From contig NC_090613.1 in assembly GCF_004359215.1 (NCBI RefSeq), positions 199,041 through 263,040 on the forward strand: a stretch of DNA of 64,000 nucleotides, in the 5' to 3' direction. Shown in pieces: positions 1-11,024 of this stretch (the stretch's first letter is position 1; every line of letters begins with the position of its first letter). The stretch is from Bremia lactucae. Lineage: Eukaryota > Oomycota > Peronosporomycetes > Peronosporales > Peronosporaceae. The position numbers and the translations under genes were made by a program. Below the pieces are notes generated by a model. It did not search any database. It saw nothing but the letters and a program-made list of their open reading frames with translations, and was not told the DNA's origin.

Positions 1-551
1 TGTTAAGAACAAGGCGGAATCAATGGACATTTCCGTTTGCTTGATCCAAAAAGGAAGATTTTCTCCCTCTTTTTCCTCAAATGTCTTCAATTTACAGCTA
101 GAGCGCGAGCCTTAGGCTCTGAATCAGGTACAGAGATGTACCGAGTTGGGATAGGTGCCGCAAGGAGATCCTGAACCTGGCCGATCAGGGAGGATTCATA
201 TCGATGAATGCTTGAAGCCTTGCATGCAGAATTTCTGGTCCCTGGGATATAATGAGCTCTACATGTTTAAGTCCAAATGCCCAAACAAAGTTTTGAGCGC
301 TAGAAGCTGTGTTTGTTTTTCCTTAACCAATTAAAACTTATTAAAATACCAGCCCTTGAATGGGAACAGATTTTAAATCTATCGTGTTTACCAATTTCAC
401 CAAGTAGGCTAATAGAGTGGATTGATCAATTTAATATTTATTTTTATTTAGGTTCTCGTAGCGCCACTGAAAATTCTGGAAACTCTTCCATTTCAGTAAA
501 GGCTTTGTCTTGTAAAGACGAAGACGTAGGTTGACTACAAGTGCTACCCCG
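1..551 (-). mobile_element. gag: A-family gypsy gag 5' region, remnant cut by window edge
   Basis: Read on the minus strand, this stretch matches the plus-strand gag of the A-family element near 44450-44760. Shared pieces include a frame with ISVPDSEP, followed by PFWIKQ and a serine/alanine-rich stretch typical of the start of a Retrotrans_gag domain. Frameshifts break the frame. The minus-strand complement of 538-550 gives GGGGTAGCACTTG, the primer-binding-site equivalent directly next to the LTR at 552, so this is the 5' internal end of a minus-strand element whose rest lies left of the window. It is a decayed copy, not a functional gene. Confidence 0.7.
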
Positions 552-922
552 TGTAGCGGAGCTACCTCGCTCCTTAAGTCAGAGGAAGACTTATAGACTC
601 AAAGAGTCTCTTAGTTCTATAGAACTAAAGGGTTTAATAGCTCAGGGAGTTGTACAAGCTATTACAGCTTAATGAATCTAAGTTCAAGGGATTCAGGATT
701 TCGTAGAACCAAGTGGCAACTAATGCCTGCAAGTATGTGCCTTAGAAAGGCTTCTATCTATCACAGATCAATGCGCAAGCCTTAATATTGCACTAGACGC
801 TTTGAGATCAAAAGGGGATCTGCACTTAATTTAATTATGCAACTTAAAACCTTATGGTAGCTAATTTAAAAATAGATTTCGGACGCCAGATTAATATCTG
901 GCGGCGACCATATTTGTTATTC
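552..922 (-). repeat. LTR, family A, 5' LTR (truncated)
   Basis: The sequence from 552 (TGTAGCGGAGCTACCTCGCT) aligns along its length with the complete A LTR at 52021-52502 and with 29913-30340, including the hairpin-like pair CCGCCAGAT..ATCTGGCGG near the end. The last ~115 bp of the LTR are missing; B-family gag sequence begins at about 923. The orientation is set by the adjacent primer-binding site on its left. Confidence 0.75.
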
Positions 923-1320
923 ATTAGAGCGAGAAATAAAAATTTCTCGCTCTTCACATACGAGAGGTCCACAGGTTCAGGACCTCCGTTTTCTTGTTTT
1001 TATTTTGGACGATAAGCTCCAGTGTGGACGAATGCCTGTTTCAGGATAAAGTCCGCATGTTCCGCTGTAAAGATTGCTTGGTCGAGCGACTCAAATTCAA
1101 GCCGAAACAGGTGAGTCTTAACAGGACCGTCTGCAATACCTTTATTAAACACACTTACCTGTGTTCGTTTAACAGTTGGATGACACACTACAACTGACCA
1201 GGTATCGTGTACGCTAGGCATAAGCGTGAAGGTCACGTTCCCCCTGCTTCGAATCCAGAAGCTCGGCTCGAGCCCTGAATTTGGCACATGGCAGCTCAAA
1301 TGTTCCCCTCGGCACCCACC
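923..1320 (-). pseudogene. gag: Gypsy gag remnant (B-like family)
   Basis: On the minus strand the sequence aligns in frame pieces with the B-family gag at 9390-9750 (minus-strand residues such as FRARAELL, QGERDLHAYA, then GPVKTHLFRLE and the downstream VAEQ-like segment). Frameshifts and stops separate the pieces. The right boundary near 1320 joins an unrelated open frame (1330-1627), so this is a fragment of a larger element broken by rearrangement. Confidence 0.65.
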
Positions 1321-1329
1321 TTCCGCTTT

Positions 1330-1627
1330 CAAGTCCATATATCCCTAAGATTTGCGATTGTCGCCGCCTCGCGTAAGAAGCGATCTCGAGCGACGGGTCA
1401 CGTGCGGTGTTAATGGCGACATCTACAATTAAAAGGAGTTCACTGCAGGTATCAAGGCCCTGTTCCAGTTTCCGACCAAGCCCGATAGTGGAATAATCAT
1501 CCCGCTGTACGTTAAACGCGGTCCTAATTTTGTCCACCTCTTGCGCAAAATGTTTTGCTTCATATTGAACGACTATCGCAACGATTCTCTTTTTGGGCTG
1601 CGAGAAATCATATGGGCATCGCTTCAT
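1330..1627 (-). CDS. Unrecognised ORF fragment fused to gag remnant
   Basis: An open frame starts with ATG at 1627 on the minus strand and runs about 100 codons before it enters gag-like sequence near 1320; the whole frame ends at 1214. The first 100 residues do not resemble gag. They show alternating hydrophobic strand-like blocks (KKRIVAIVVQY, ELLLIVDVAIN, SQILGIYGL) separated by charged helical stretches, as in a small alpha/beta domain. A TIR-like or nucleotide-binding Rossmann-like fold is a guess from pattern only. It may be a captured host exon or part of another element family. The fusion to gag at 1320 shows rearrangement. No homologous copy was noticed elsewhere in the window. Confidence 0.3.
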
Positions 1628-1648
1628 TGTAATACGGCTGCATCGATA

Positions 1649-2146
1649 TGTCCCGTTAGGTAAATATTATTATCTGTAAGAGGTATAATAAATATAATAT
1701 GAGAGGAAAAAAACAAAGAAGTACGCAATTATTATCTATAAAAATTTGATTAAATAGTTCCAACATTAGCAAAATTGGCAATATTGACGCACTAAGGCAT
1801 TAGTTCTATTGATTGGTTGATTTGTTCTTAAATCAACCCCGCCAATCGTCATAAGACACGATTGTGCAATGCGCAAGTAGGCGCCATACATAGTTTGTTA
1901 TTAATATAATTAAGTCAGTAGTAGATAGAAGATCGTGACGCAGGAAATTAAAATATCAATACATGTTAAGTTCTCCGTACTGTAAAGCCTTAGAGTTTAT
2001 ATTTAGTAGCTAATACTTCATGGCTACACAGAACCTCCCTCTGCACGTCGTGTACGTGAAGCAGTCGAGGCGCCCCACCTCCACTGTAATCATCAATTTA
2101 GGTTGAGAAGTACTGTTATTAGTACAAGCAAAGGGTGCCCCGTTAC
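1649..2146 (+). repeat. LTR-like repeat, family D, plus orientation
   Basis: This segment runs from TGTCCCGTTAGG to GTGCCCCGTTACA and resembles, in inverse orientation, 2446-2838 (shared pieces: GTCAGTAG..TAGATAGAAGATCG, the AAAATAT..GATAC stretch, TTTAGTAGCTAA). The TG...CA ends and the GCCCCGTTACA end match the other LTR families in the window. No primer-binding site was seen after it. Confidence 0.5.
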
Positions 2147-2445
2147 AACGGCTACAAGCCGACGAAGGCGTCTAATTTGCATCTGAATGAAGTTTAAGGG
2201 TCTTGCAATTCGTCCCGTCAAGACTTGCCTGTTCCACCTCAGTATTCGCTCCTGCAAACAGTGTCACACAAAAGCCTGTACCCTCTAACAGTGCGCCATT
2301 AACGTCACTGCCGATTTCAGCTGATTTCTTGGAAGTGAGTATGTCTGGACTTCGTATAAAGCATGCCGCCTACATGTGTACCGGGGCTCTTTCGTTAGGA
2401 CTGATAACAGTTCTAGCCAACCTGCAATGATAACAGTGATGGTGA
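2147..2445. other. Spacer between inverted LTR-like repeats
   Basis: About 300 bp between two inverted D-family LTR-like repeats. It holds a 75-codon open frame (2203-2430, +) with no recognisable features. I see no LTR, gag or pol similarity here. Confidence 0.3.
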
Positions 2446-2838
2446 GGAGCTTCAATACTACACGTAAAGTGACGTTCAGATAAAGGTTTTAAGTAGTTAG
2501 GAAATCTTAGCTACTATATGTCAATACTAAGACTTTAGATTGAGGAAAAGTAAAAACGTATCAATATTTTAAGTACCTATATAACGATCTTCTATCTACT
2601 GACTTTAACATATTAACATCTACCTATGTATAGCGACTCCTTGCGCACTGCCTAATCATGCCTTGTAACGACTGGCCATTTTGATTTCAACTTAATTTAA
2701 TCAATCAACATAGCTGTTGTCTTCTTCCTCAATATTACCAATTTGGTAATATTAAATTACTAAATGATTAAAATTTATGTTTCTTTATTATTTTCCTCTT
2801 ACAGGATATTGTATCTAGTAACGTGACACCCCGTTACA
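2446..2838 (-). repeat. LTR-like repeat, family D, minus orientation (3' LTR)
   Basis: On the minus strand this begins TGTAACGGGGTGTCACGTTA at 2838 and is preceded (to its right) by a polypurine tract, seen on the plus strand as TTACCCCCCCACTTAA at 2839-2854. That is the layout of a 3' LTR of a minus-strand element. It is an inverted, diverged partner of 1649-2146. The left end near 2446 is approximate. Confidence 0.5.
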
Positions 2839-3171
2839 TTACCCCCCCACTTAACCAACAGTCAATATAGCAACTGATGTAGAGTGACAGAAAAATTGTA
2901 TGTCTTCCTCTGTAACATGGCATTTGTTGGTTTTCCAACTTTCGTTTGCGCATGGTAGCAAAGCCCGTGCGCGTAGCCAGTGAAACCGCAAAGCTGGCAC
3001 CAACACGACTAAGTGTAGCTGCTAGTGATGGAAATGTGTGAGTAGATTTTCTGCAGGAAGATGTAAGCCTCTAACTCCGATTGGCGGTGACTGGTACGAG
3101 TCGGCGTCACCGTGCGACTCGGTGACCACTCTTAAGGCCTTCACCTTCTGTGTGCATAAATAACAGGAGGA

Positions 3172-4600
3172 AGGCGGATTGTGCATGCGTTCTCCAATAA
3201 ATTGAGCGCTACAACAGTACCGGATTAAATGCCGATATCACGAATAGACGAAATAAGTGACGGCATGTCGAAGAGTGCCGTCTTTTCGTCAATAGCTCTG
3301 ATGGTCGGATTCTATCAAATATTAATTGATATTAATGCGTGAACAGAATATCCCATTCACAGCTGTAAGTACCCCATGCGGAATGCTATGGGAATGGTTA
3401 GTTATCCCACAGGAACTTAGTAATGCCCTTCCAACATTTAACAGATGTCTAACCAATCTGTTGAGATCGGTGCGAGATCTCGCACCAAAATATTTGATGA
3501 TATCCTCGTTCGTAGGAGAGGCATGAACGGATAGTCGGTCGTTAAAGCATATCGCACAAACGTTTAATACTTATGCGCGTAAGCGTACGTTGTATTCAAA
3601 TTTCAAGAATGAATATTCGCTTCAAGTAAAATAAAACTTCTTGGGTGCATCGTGGTATGTGCACGCCCTAAATCTAAAAAAAGTTCACGGTGACTGGCCT
3701 GAGCCAGTCAATGTAAAGATATATTAAAAGTTTCTCGGTTTAGCAGCGGAAATTCACGCAATTATGCCGAAATAATAGTACATCTTACTTCCTTGTCGAA
3801 GAAATATGTAGAATGGTCATGGAATGCTAGTTGTCAGCGTTCGGTTGCGGACCAAGGCGTGTAATTTGGCGCCAGCGATTTTGCAATAGGCTGAGCTTTA
3901 ACACAATATGAAACAGACGGCGCAGAGCGCGTTGTCTGCTATCAGTTGCGTCAGCTTCAACCAGCTGAGGGCACATTCCAGTGCATTTCATGGAACTCCT
4001 TGCCATGAAATATGATCTGGGTCTATCGCTTACGAGCTTGATCGTTCATTGGTTTTACGGAACATGCGGCTAAACAGTGCAAAATTTAATTTAAAGTTTG
4101 GATTCAAAAGAGCATTACAGATCGCAAGAACTGCTTTTTAAACGCACACAAAAATACTGGTATTATTATAATTGTTAATCTATTCAGCAAGATGTTACTT
4201 TTTGCTGCAGTCCCGGAGTCGATCACCGCCAAAGGCTGATTTCGTGTCTTTGTTGACATGATAGTTTAACTTTATGGGATACCCCGTGAACTGGCTTCGG
4301 ATCAAGACCCCATGTTTACCGCGGAGATTTGGCACTCTGTGTTGAAATCCCTTGAAATACAGTTGAAAACGTCAACAACTATTATTCGGAAACAAATGGT
4401 CAGACTATGTTAGAATCGAATCCTCGAATAAAAATCTTCGCGGGTACATCCACTCGTTGACAAGTTGGAGCGAATTCTTACCGATTACCGAATTTGCCAT
4501 CCACAATTCGGTGCATAAACCTTTTATGTGATGTCTTACGTCATCCACGCATACCCACCTAGTTTGATAGTGGTTTTAATTCAAGGGGGGGGCGAGCATT
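3172..4600 (+). pseudogene. pol: Gypsy pol remnant (RT to integrase)
   Basis: Plus-strand pieces line up with the pol of the B element: an RT block at 3326-3526 containing PFTAVSTPCGMLWEWLV, with the catalytic YFDD box decayed to KYLM; RNase H-like sequence around 3840-4080; integrase-like sequence around 4200-4520, with a run of G at about 4583 like the poly-G at 13549-13560 in element B. Stops and frameshifts are frequent and no intact domain remains. It lies between D-family LTR debris and another remnant in the opposite orientation. 2839-3171 and 4601-5209 hold further unassigned decayed sequence with no gene that I can support. Confidence 0.6.
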
Positions 4601-4684
4601 TAATAATCACGCTCATGCTCACCACGCATTGACTCAATAGCCAATGCGAAGGATACCAATATTGCTTCAATTAACATTGAAGTA

Positions 4685-4784
4685 GCGATAAGACTCTTGC
4701 TGACTTTGATAATAACGACGCTGATATAGCAATGGCGATAAGACTCTTGCTGACTTTGATAATAACGACGCTGATATAGCATCG
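4685..4784. repeat. 50-bp tandem duplication
   Basis: The unit beginning GCGATAAGACTCTTGCTGAC at 4685 is repeated exactly 50 bp later at 4735, giving nearly two full copies with identical sequence. It lies in unassigned decayed repeat DNA. Confidence 0.85.
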
Positions 4785-5209
4785 AAAACAATTAAACTAG
4801 TGAGAACAGTGATGCTCTTACTAAAGAGAAGAGCTATGTCTCCGCAATGCGCTCCGGACGCACAGAATGCAAAAACAAACCGAGTCAGCAAGAGAATGCC
4901 GACTAGCTGGAGTAGCAGTGGTCCATTTTTTTTGTGAGCGTGCATTGACTAAGGTCTGTTCCAACTTGCAAGCGTGCGAAAAATGTAACTCCTTTAAATG
5001 AGGTTTCTTTTTCGAGAGATAATCGCAGCTTACGCGGTCATTCTCCGTTTATTAATGCCAGCATTTGAGCTAAACTCAAGCTCGATTGATCTTTTGATCA
5101 CTTCGTTCTTGGTGATGCATTTTTACATCACCACGGCTGTCACCGTCGATGGAGTCATCACAAGATGACTTCACACCAAAAGGATCTCCATTACCTTTTT
5201 AGTCGTCAC

Positions 5210-7310
5210 GTCAGAACCCTTAGGTCTTACGGAGCGAAATAAGCGATGGGCAAAGAACTTGTCAATCGCTAATAGTTATTCGCGAGGCAGTAGCCACTGC
5301 TTCATAAACCAGTTTCTCAAGCCTGCCATCGAATCGAACAACTTATCCTTAAATTCGATTTATCCTTATAGAAGGGATTTGTTTTCAACGACCAAGGATT
5401 AAGACATAATACATTTAATCCGAGTCTTCTCATCTGGAACAATACCGTCCATTGATGAGCTGCTGAGAATCCGCTCACTTTCAGGAATTATACTATTGTC
5501 GACCGAAAATCGACCACGTAAGTACGCATATCTGCTTTACTTTACCACTACGCAGATCATATTAGAGCCATATCTATTCAAGCATTGGCAATTGATTTAT
5601 CACCGAAATAAACTTCGGAGGCGCTATCAGGTCGAGTGTACAAGCGCCTGAACTTCATCCGTTGTTCACTGAGACATTCAATGTCTCAGTTTTCCTCTTT
5701 GAGATTTATTTTCAAAGGTTCCTGGGAACCTTTAACCACAGGTTTCTAGGCACTTATTGTCGCAGAATCGTGGACCCTGAAGTTTTATTTGAGAAGTATC
5801 CTCGGCAACCGCCTCTGACTGTGGTTCCGCAACCACAGCATGATCCTCCACGATCGACTCTCCAGTCAATCTGGGGCTTTTGCACTGTCTCTAATCGACA
5901 TGCATTGGATATTTTCTTGGATGTTGCATTCGAAGCAAGTATCCGTGTTTCGTACCATTTAACTTATATGAGAGGTCGGTCTTCGATGATGCCTGTGCTT
6001 GTGCACAGCCGTCGGAAGTGTGATGGGTTGTCAAACTGAGGTTTTGTGAGTCGTGCAAACGATCAAATTACAAGTGAGATCATCGCACTCACTTGTAGGA
6101 TATCTACGCGCTTGTGGACGCTTCAAGGCGTTCATCAGATGGTCATCTGATAGACAAGGGGCAGGCATTGTCACGGCTTGATACTGCCAGATTATGCAAG
6201 GATGGCATCAAGTTTGCTTACCCTTTAATGTGTATTGAAAACCAAATAAACGATGTTTTAATTGTTACAGATGCGACTGTGCGACTGTTGTAGGCGCACT
6301 TTCATCCTCGTTAGAGTAATATCGCGCTTAACGAATTTGATCTAGCGATCTTCGAGCGATCGACGTCGAATGAAATTGTTTGACTACCCACAATCGTACA
6401 GGGACTTCAGTGGTAATCTAATTGCCATTATAATGTTCAAGGTGATGAGGTCAACCTCATGATTTGGGGCAGTCATACGCAATGTTTGTGCGTGAGGAGA
6501 AAAATTTGTCGAAAGACCTGCAGATTCTATTGACGTTGCAGGATCAGCAGGGCGCTCCGCCCGCACCTACGAACCCCGACCGTTTATCTTGACGATACGC
6601 CTCGCCGTTGCGATTTCGCAACATCGTCGGATCCACGTCCTCCGCTAATTTAGCGGAAGGTCGACCGTTTTGCTCAGTATTTCTAGGACTGGGTGTGGGG
6701 CACTACACTCATCGGCATAGTGGCGTCTTTTGACAACGATTGCATATTTACAATCCTTTGTGACTTGAAGAGCGAGGTTTCTCGCTTTCCACAAGCGAGA
6801 TGTTCAGAGGTTCTGGACCTCCGTTTCTTATGTTATATTTCGACGATAAGCTCTAGAGCGGGCGAAAGTCTGCTTCAGGATAAAGTACTATCGTTCCGCT
6901 ACAGAGATCGCTTAATCAAGCGTCTCTACTTCGCGCCGGAAATGGGTCTTGACAGCACCATCTGTAAGACATTTGGTGAGATAGTTACTTGTCTTTATTC
7001 ATCAATTGAATGACTCACCATATAACCTACAAGGTATCGTTTGAGTTGGGCATAAGCGTAAAGATCACGCTTGCCCTGCTCCAAATCCAGGAGCTCGGCT
7101 CAGAATTCGGCACGTAGCGGCTCAAATGTTTCCTGAGCCGGGTCTTAATAAACTCATACGACTTAAAACACAATGGGTCGTGAAGCTTCAGCCCTATCAA
7201 GGCCCAAGATTTGGCACGTCCGGCCAAATTGGACATGCAAAATTTCACTTTCGTCGCATCGTCATCGATGTAGCGAGCTTTAAAGGCGTCGAATATTCCG
7301 ACGAACAATT
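5210..7310 (-). pseudogene. pol: Gypsy gag-PR-RT remnant (B-like)
   Basis: The minus strand follows the order gag, protease, spacer and start of RT of the B family, read right to left. 7027-7308 encodes a gag block (MSNLAGRAKSWALIGLKL). 6060-6200 matches the protease-RT spacer of the B2 element at 42180-42270. 5210-5400 matches the RT start, including the equivalent of KQWPLPRE, at 41210-41420. Many stops are present and LTRs are not attached. Open frames on the plus strand here (for example 5662-6039) are shadows. Confidence 0.65.
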
Positions 7311-7512
7311 CTTAAGAGAATCGCGTTCGACTGCCTTAATCTTACAGATTTCGATCTTTAAGCTTTCTGGTCGACGCGGAAGCGTCGGCCTGCTAGCAGT
7401 ATGTATTTGTTGCTATCTCAGCAACTATAACTGTTGAGCACCCTGTTCTCTCCACACCTCTGCGTGTTGAGAGCCTGGGGAAGCAAGGCTACTATTTCTA
7501 GGGCCCCGCGTT

Positions 7513-7612
7513 NNNNNNNNNNNNNNNNNNNNNNNNNNNNNNNNNNNNNNNNNNNNNNNNNNNNNNNNNNNNNNNNNNNNNNNNNNNNNNNNNNNNNNNN
7601 NNNNNNNNNNNN
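7513..7612. other. Assembly gap (100 N)
   Basis: Exactly 100 N, a placeholder length. To its left, 7311-7512 is unassigned sequence; to its right a host gene 3' end starts immediately, so the gap hides the retroelement-host junction. Confidence 0.99.
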
Positions 7613-7864
7613 TTCAGCAAAATTAAATCTGATGCGGACCCATGGTGGACCTCTGATCATCGTGAGACTGACGCTGAGATAAAAATTCGTGCAACAAAGT
7701 TCTTAAATTTTATCTTTTCGAACACGTCATCACAGAGTGTTGGTGTTGTCTCCCACAGCATATTTGCCGCTGCGCTTCTAGGTGTAGTTAATCATCCCGT
7801 GTACAAAATTGCAACAGCTGAGTTCCTACCTCTGCTTATTGAGGCCTTCCCACCAGCAAACTAA
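7613..7864 (+). CDS. Histidine phosphatase (PGAM-like) C-terminus, partial
   Basis: Starting directly after the gap, an open frame of 83 codons ends with TAA at 7862-7864. It has no ATG because its 5' part is in or beyond the gap. Residues include DPWWTSDHRETDAEI, then VGVVSHSIFAAALLGV and a final EFLPLLIEAF. The VVSHS segment fits the second catalytic histidine region of the histidine phosphatase (phosphoglycerate mutase-like) superfamily, in which a Ser/Thr-His motif near the C-terminus follows a strand. The family call rests on this motif and on the conserved-looking C-terminal length. What remains could be a truncated host gene cut by retroelements, or an intact gene broken only by the gap. 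No frameshift is seen in this part. Downstream 7865-8146 is AT-rich and probably its 3' flank. Confidence 0.5.
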   Translation, partial: FSKIKSDADPWWTSDHRETDAEIKIRATKFLNFIFSNTSSQSVGVVSHSIFAAALLGVVNHPVYKIATAEFLPLLIEAFPPAN

Positions 7865-8146
7865 ATGCTAGTTTTGCAATTGGCCGAATTCGTGCGATTT
7901 GTTGAACTCGTTATAAATGATTTCCTTTTTACAAGCTTCGTCCGGATTTGGATGACTGTGGGAAACGTGATGGCGCAGGTTGATGATTGATAACATAAAA
8001 GCTAGAAACGTTTGGGCTCTTTTTAATCAGTGAAAAAACATCGGAGCTTAAAATTATATTAGAATAATACGATAGTTAATAATATCGAACTATAAAATTT
8101 AAGAAACGTATTGTCCAGGTCGAAGATCAATCTATTGTTATATATG

Positions 8147-8285
8147 TGTAACGGGGCACTACGACTTGTACTGTTCCAGTACAAGTCCACTTCACACTGC
8201 TTCAGTTGTGAGTGGTGCCTTTCGTTAGGTGACGTACACTGTACGTGCAGAGGAAGACTTCCCTTAAGACAAGTTAACTTAAGAG
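8147..8285 (-). repeat. LTR fragment, family B, minus orientation
   Basis: The run starting TGTAACGGGGCACTACGACT at 8147 is the reverse complement of the last ~140 bp of B-family LTRs (compare 51370 onward). It sits 26 bp before a plus-orientation B LTR, forming an inverted LTR pair. Confidence 0.7.
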
Positions 8286-8310
8286 GGTAAAATGAAAATT
8301 GTATTAATAT

Positions 8311-8776
8311 TGTAACTGGGTGTATCGTTACATGAAATTAACACTGAAAGGTTGTTAGTTAATATATTATCTAAAAGGTAGATAATGTTTGGAGAATATA
8401 ACTTTACATGGTAATATTCTAAAAGCTTATCCATTGGCAGATATAGACCATTATATCTACTTTCTCCGCTGTCCAGTCAGAGTTGGAAGCGCGCAAAGAG
8501 AGAGACAGATTAGACTTTATTACATGTTTTGTATTAGTTTAAAATTAAGTAGTATTAAATAGATAGAAACAAAAGAACTTAATTATATTAAATACTGTTT
8601 TTAATTAACCCTCTTTAAAGCAAGTGTTTTAAAAGAGAGTCTTCTTCTGCACGTACTACTGTACGAGAAGTGAGGCACCACTCGCAGGTGATCAGTCGAG
8701 ATGTCACGTTCGACGACTGAGGCAGTGCGGAGTGGACTTGCACTGAAGCAGTACAAGTCAGTAGTGCCCCGTTACA
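8311..8776 (+). repeat. 5' LTR of B copy 1
   Basis: It starts TGTAACTGGGTG and ends GTGCCCCGTTACA. It aligns with the 3' LTR at 15810-16219 and the reverse-oriented LTR at 51370-51773. It carries about 55 bp near its 3' end (around 8665-8725) that the 3' LTR lacks. The near-palindromic ends (TGTAACGGGG / CCCCGTTACA in consensus) are longer than usual for LTRs. Confidence 0.85.
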
Positions 8777-8777
8777 C

Positions 8778-8794
8778 CTGGTAGCACTTTGAAG
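8778..8794 (+). promoter_or_regulatory. Primer-binding site of B copy 1
   Basis: The sequence CTGGTAGCACTTTGAAG lies immediately after the 5' LTR. It begins with TGG, the complement of a tRNA CCA end, and shares TGGTAGC with the A and C families. The primer tRNA was not identified. Confidence 0.6.
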
Positions 8795-8826
8795 TTCGTC
8801 CAAGGACCACAGTTTCATCATCTAAC

Positions 8827-10079
8827 ATGGACATGTTAGATGATAATGGAAATACGCATCACGTTTCGCGTGATAGCTACTCCTTTCTAAGTGACATAGA
8901 AAGGAGTGCGGTCGAACGAATGAGTTCGAGCGTAGGGAACGATGCCATCTTGGCCATGCTGTCCGATTTCGGACAGAGATGCCCTCCATTCAGCCATCGC
9001 CAGGCTCATACAACATGAACTTGACGATGCGAAGGAGAAGGTAGCCTTGCTTAATCAGCAAGGCTCTCAACAGGCAGAAGTTGAGGTTATAACAGGTACA
9101 TACCCCTGTACCTGGGATGACGCACACGCGTCGTCCCGAAACCTTAAAGATTGACATCTCTAAGCATCGGGGAGTCGAAGAAGACTCCCTCTTAAGATGG
9201 TTTGTCTAGTTGGACGATGCCATAAGGGCTCGTCACATCGTCGACGAGCAAATGCAAGTCGTATTTGATCAGTCAAATTTAACAGGTCATGCCAAAACTT
9301 GGGCATTGGGTCTTAAGTTGCGCGACCCATATGTCTTTGGGTCGCTAGATGCTTTTAAAGCCCGGCTCAAACAGACGTTTGAACCGCCTAGGGCTGAGTT
9401 CAGAGCTCGATCAGAGCTTCTGAAACTCAAGCAAGGCAAGCGTGATGTTCACGCTTATGCCCGGCACATACGACTCTTAGCGAGTTGTATAGCAAATAAC
9501 CCAGTTCATGAACACACGTTGATTACGGTGTTCATGCAAGGTCTTACGGATGGTCCCGTAAAGACCCACCTGTTCCGCTTGGAACTGGATACGCTTGAAA
9601 AAGTAATATCCGTTGCGGAACAGGAGGACTTTAGTTTATTACAGGCTCAAGCTAGTTCGTCATCATATCGTCCTCCAAGACGACACGAATTAGGAGGTCC
9701 AGAACCTTTAGATCTCTCTTACGTCGAAAGCGAGAGACCTCGCTTTTCGAGCAATAAGCGATTGCAGAAATGCCATCGCTGCCAGAAATTAGGACACTAC
9801 GCTCATGAGTGTAGTGCCTCACGCCCAGCACCGAAAGGTACTGAACGTAATTTTGAACCGTATGCCAAAAAGGGCAACGGTCGCAGGTCCGACGTTGTTG
9901 CGAAATCGCAACAGCGAGGCGGACCGCCAAAAAAACGGTCGGGGTCAGTAGGGGCGCAACGCCCTACCGATCTAGCAACCTCAAGAGAATTTGCAAATTT
10001 CTTGACTAAAGTTGCTCCAGACACACAATCATTATATGTGTCATTGCACCTGGCGATGAGGTATCCCTCATCACCTTGA
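8827..10079 (+). pseudogene. gag: gag of B copy 1 (frameshifted)
   Basis: Gag, the capsid/nucleocapsid polyprotein of a Ty3/gypsy element. It starts at ATG 8827 and runs through three frames: 8827-9018, then 8942-9154, then the long 289-codon frame 9210-10079. The last frame holds a Retrotrans_gag-like core (GHAKTWALGLKL, FRARSELLKLKQGKRDVHAY, GPVKTHLFRLE) and near its residue 190 a CCHC zinc knuckle, CHRCQKLGHYAHEC, that binds RNA. The N-terminal segment is also found on the minus strand at 51116-51320 (MDMSENNGNTHH), supporting this start. The frame overlaps the protease frame by 4 bp at 10076-10079. Two frameshifts near 8990 and 9160-9210 probably inactivate it. Confidence 0.8.
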
Positions 10080-10402
10080 AATTCAAAGTGACAAATGATT
10101 TGTCACTTAGAACCCTAGTGGACTGCGGAGCGTCGAATAACTTTATTCGTCGCCAGTCACTAGAGGGTCGTAGCCTCAAATTTGTTGAGCGCGACATCCC
10201 TCCAACGAGGATGACGGTGCGTCTAGCGACAGGCGCATCGATAACAGTGATGAAACGTCTGGTGAGATTTCACTACACGGTAAGAGATTTGCAGTATGAT
10301 GATGATACCATCGTACTGGGTTTGGATGACAAATTTGATGTCATCCAGGTTTACCTTGGCTCAGAAACGAGCCAAGAATTAGCTGGCAGCATCGATCCGT
10401 AA
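10076..10402 (+). CDS. pol: Retropepsin-like aspartic protease of B copy 1
   Basis: A 108-codon frame with the retroelement protease signature: LVDCGASNNFI (residues 16-26), where DCGAS replaces the usual D-[ST]-G-A, followed by a flap-like VRLATGAS and the distal block VIQVYLGS, which corresponds to VILGLPW in the sister copy at 42279-42461. The catalytic Asp is present; Cys in the position normally Thr/Ser is seen in both reading and context. It would cleave Gag-Pol. The frame overlaps gag by 4 bp and ends well before RT; 10403-11024 is a decayed linker. Confidence 0.7.
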   Translation: MKFKVTNDLSLRTLVDCGASNNFIRRQSLEGRSLKFVERDIPPTRMTVRLATGASITVMKRLVRFHYTVRDLQYDDDTIVLGLDDKFDVIQVYLGSETSQELAGSIDP

Positions 10403-11024
10403 AGATGCCTGCCACTTGTTCATCAGATGGCCATCTGATAAACGTCTTGGAGCGTCCAAAAGCGTGTGGATGTACTACGAGTGAGTGAGATGGCCTCACT
10501 TTTGGTACGGTCGTTAGTACAACTGTACAAAATCACAGTGTGATTACTAATCACATTGTGGAGTCAGCTACCGGTGGCTGTGCGAATGCACAGCAGCACC
10601 GAAGGTCCACCACTCGAATAAGTCGAGTGAATTGAGACATGAATGTACGCCTAGCGAACGACATTCAAGGAAGATACCGGTTATTCAAAATTGACAACAC
10701 GATGATCCTAGGTCGATTCAAAAATTCGACTGTAGAGGATCCGACTGTGATAGCGCAATTACAGTCATAAGACGTTGAGGGGATAAGTCCCCACGTACTT
10801 GAGGAGAAATTTCCTGAAATAGTTGATGCTGAAGCGACAAGACTTCAGCATCCCGAGGGATTGATCCTTCGGCAGCCTGTGGATAGATCTCAGGAAGAAA
10901 CCGAGACATTAAATGTATTGGTTAATGACGGATCAAGAGTAGGCGCTTATACTCTTGATCTGTTTGCGCCTCCCAAGTAAATTCGGAGATAACTCAATTA
11001 TCAACCCTAGAATCTAAGCGATTC

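Noticed and set aside
1000..1338. 112-codon minus-strand ORF
   Set aside because: It is gag debris in a shifted frame; the correct pieces are covered by the gag remnant.
5662..6039. 125-codon plus-strand ORF
   Set aside because: It lies opposite the protease-RT linker of a minus-strand gypsy remnant and has no recognisable features.
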